IMG/VR virus record: IMGVR_UViG_3300048924_000581
Coordinates: 1-22,582 of that record
Length of the DNA stretch: 22,582 nucleotides
From: a virus
Direction: 5' to 3' (one strand)
In this document: in pieces, positions 21,364 to 22,582 of the stretch
Layout of the letters: each line of letters starts with the position of its first letter
Numbering within the stretch: position 1 is the first letter of the stretch
Notes under the pieces: generated by a model
The model's input: the letters and a program-made list of their open reading frames with translations, nothing else
The model's database searches: none
What the model was told of the DNA's origin: nothing
Program-made: the position numbers and the translations under genes

Positions 21364-21971
21364 GCAACAGTAGCCTGATGCCGCCCGGTTCGTCTGCGCT
21401 GGAGCGCCGCCTGGCGCAAGCGTGCAGCGGGATTTCCGGGCTGAACGTGCCGCTGCGCGACCTGTGGAACCCGGCCACCTGCCCGGTGAGCTTTCTGCCC
21501 TATCTGGCCTGGGCCTTCTCGGTGGACCGCTGGGACGAAAGCTGGGCTGAGAGCGTCAAGCGGCAGGTGGTGAGCGATGCGTTTTATATTCATCAGCACA
21601 AAGGCACCATCAGCGCCATCCGCCGCGTGGTGGAGCCGTTCGGCTTCCTGATCCGGGTTATTGAGTGGTGGAAAACCAGTGAACCGCCCGGCACGTTCCG
21701 GCTGGACATCGGCGTGCAGGACCAGGGCATTACTGAAGAAACATATCAGGAGCTTGAGAGGCTGATCAGCGATGCAAAACCCTGCAGCCGTCACCTGCTT
21801 GGAATGTCCATCAACCTGCAGGTCAGCGGCGAAACACGCATGGCAGCAGCCAGCTATGACGGTGATGACCTGACCGTTTACCCGTACACCCCGGAAATTA
21901 TCTCCGTCAGCGGCGCGGCTTATGGCGGCGCGGCGGTACACGTTATTGACCTGATGGAAGTGGGACCATGA
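21360..21971 (+). CDS. I: P2 gpI tail/baseplate protein
   Basis: A 203-residue protein of the P2 gpI family (P2 I 176). Signatures: LMPPGSSALERRLAQAC, VPLRDLWNPATCPVSFLPYL, WAFSVDRWDESW, FYIHQHKGTISAIRRVVEPF and DAKPCSRHL. It is a baseplate wedge tip protein that anchors the H fibre. The C-terminal 45 residues (from about 160) are an extension relative to P2 and appear beta-rich. Coupled on both sides by ATGA. Confidence 0.94.
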   Translation: MSNSSLMPPGSSALERRLAQACSGISGLNVPLRDLWNPATCPVSFLPYLAWAFSVDRWDESWAESVKRQVVSDAFYIHQHKGTISAIRRVVEPFGFLIRVIEWWKTSEPPGTFRLDIGVQDQGITEETYQELERLISDAKPCSRHLLGMSINLQVSGETRMAAASYDGDDLTVYPYTPEIISVSGAAYGGAAVHVIDLMEVGP

Positions 21972-22582
21972 CACAAAAATACTATGCGATCGTAACCAAC
22001 CTGGGCGCGGCGAAGATTGCCAACGCTGCCGCGCTCGGCACAAAACTGAACATCACACAGATGGCCGTGGGGGATGGCGGCGGCACACTGCCGACGCCGA
22101 ACGCCAGCCAGACAAAGCTGGTTAACGAGGTGCGCCGCGCCGCTATCAATTCGCTGAGCATTGATGCGGCCAATGCCAGCCAGGTGATTGCTGAGCAGGT
22201 GATCCCTGAAACGGAGGGTGGATTCTGGATCCGGGAAATGGGGCTGTTTGATGCGGACGGCACGCTGATTGCAGTGTGTAACACGCCGGAAACCTACAAG
22301 CCCGCGCTGCAGGAGGGCAGCGGACGCACACAGACCGTGCGCATGATTCTGATCATCAACAGCACCGACGCCATCACTCTGAAGATTGACCCGTCCGTGG
22401 TGCTGGCAACGCGGAAGTATGTGGATGACAGTATCCTGACGGTTCGCCAGTACGCGGATAAGTTACTGGCGGATCATCTTGCGGCTGAAAACCCGCATGA
22501 TCAGTACCTGCTGACAGCGAATGCGCTGGCAGAAATCAAAGACGCCGATCTGATTGCTGAGCTTCTCAAAAACCTCGGTTTA
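21968..22582 (+). CDS. H: P2 gpH tail fibre protein, N-terminal part (runs off window)
   Basis: An open frame of 205 codons reaching the window edge, so the receptor-binding part is missing. The N terminus is the conserved baseplate-attachment domain of P2 H fibres: YYAIVTNLGAAKIANAAALG, MAVGDGGGTLPTPN, IAEQVIPETEGGFWIREMGL, YKPALQEGSGRTQTVRMI and ATRKYVDDSI. The last visible residues, LIAELLKNLGL, begin the fibre shaft repeats. Host range is set further on, with a G-type chaperone expected next. Confidence 0.95.
   Translation, partial: MTQKYYAIVTNLGAAKIANAAALGTKLNITQMAVGDGGGTLPTPNASQTKLVNEVRRAAINSLSIDAANASQVIAEQVIPETEGGFWIREMGLFDADGTLIAVCNTPETYKPALQEGSGRTQTVRMILIINSTDAITLKIDPSVVLATRKYVDDSILTVRQYADKLLADHLAAENPHDQYLLTANALAEIKDADLIAELLKNLGL

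Noticed and set aside
1-22582. CRISPR arrays, tRNA or rRNA genes, insertion sequences, retron or reverse transcriptase genes
   Set aside because: None seen: no regular spaced repeats, no transposase or RT motifs, and no cloverleaf-like sequence on either strand by eye.

Overview
The window is most of an integrated P2/186-type temperate phage (Peduovirus-like) in a gram-negative enterobacterial host. The late genes from portal to tail fibre follow the P2 order, while the immunity genes (a CI-type repressor and a 169-residue CII) are of the 186 kind. The host group is inferred from the phage type and from a consensus LexA box; no clearly chromosomal gene is visible. The left part is a PD-(D/E)xK nuclease gene (1-900), integrase and repressor on the minus strand, then a rightward early operon (cox, cII, small early genes, a TraR-type zinc finger, the HUH replication initiator A). 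A LexA-controlled 62-residue gene and a cos-like site follow. The window ends inside the tail fibre gene H, so G, the FETUD tail operon, ogr and attR lie beyond it.

Structural and lysis genes run from 10439. Portal Q and terminase P point left; scaffold/protease O, capsid N, small terminase M, head completion L and tail X point right, followed by holin, endolysin, Rz/Rz1 (lysB/lysC), tail completion R and S, then baseplate V, W, J, I and fibre H. Two TGT-N12-ACA dyads, the recognition pattern of Ogr/Delta late activators, lie between P and O and in front of V.

Three A+T-rich cassettes interrupt this core. (1) A two-gene operon between cos and the portal gene (7750-10397): an SF1 helicase with a non-canonical N-terminal domain, overlapping by four bases a 209-residue DUF2290-like protein. 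This resembles the helicase plus DUF2290 antiviral pair reported from P2/P4 accessory hotspots and is the best candidate for an interesting system here. (2) A minus-strand four-helix membrane protein (18991-19449) between S and V, where P2 carries orf30. (3) The Mrr-like nuclease (1-900) beyond the integrase. A further small reverse-strand gene (3726-3977) sits against the early operon. All are plausible lysogen-expressed accessory genes, and most probably serve phage exclusion, but only the first matches a defence pair I can name.

Smaller points of note are a TTG-started repressor with palindromes in its 5' coding end, a probable Dam methylase remnant before gene A, a SAR endolysin with the cysteine layout of P1 Lyz, and a capsid protein with an added C-terminal tail containing a perfect 18-bp tandem repeat.
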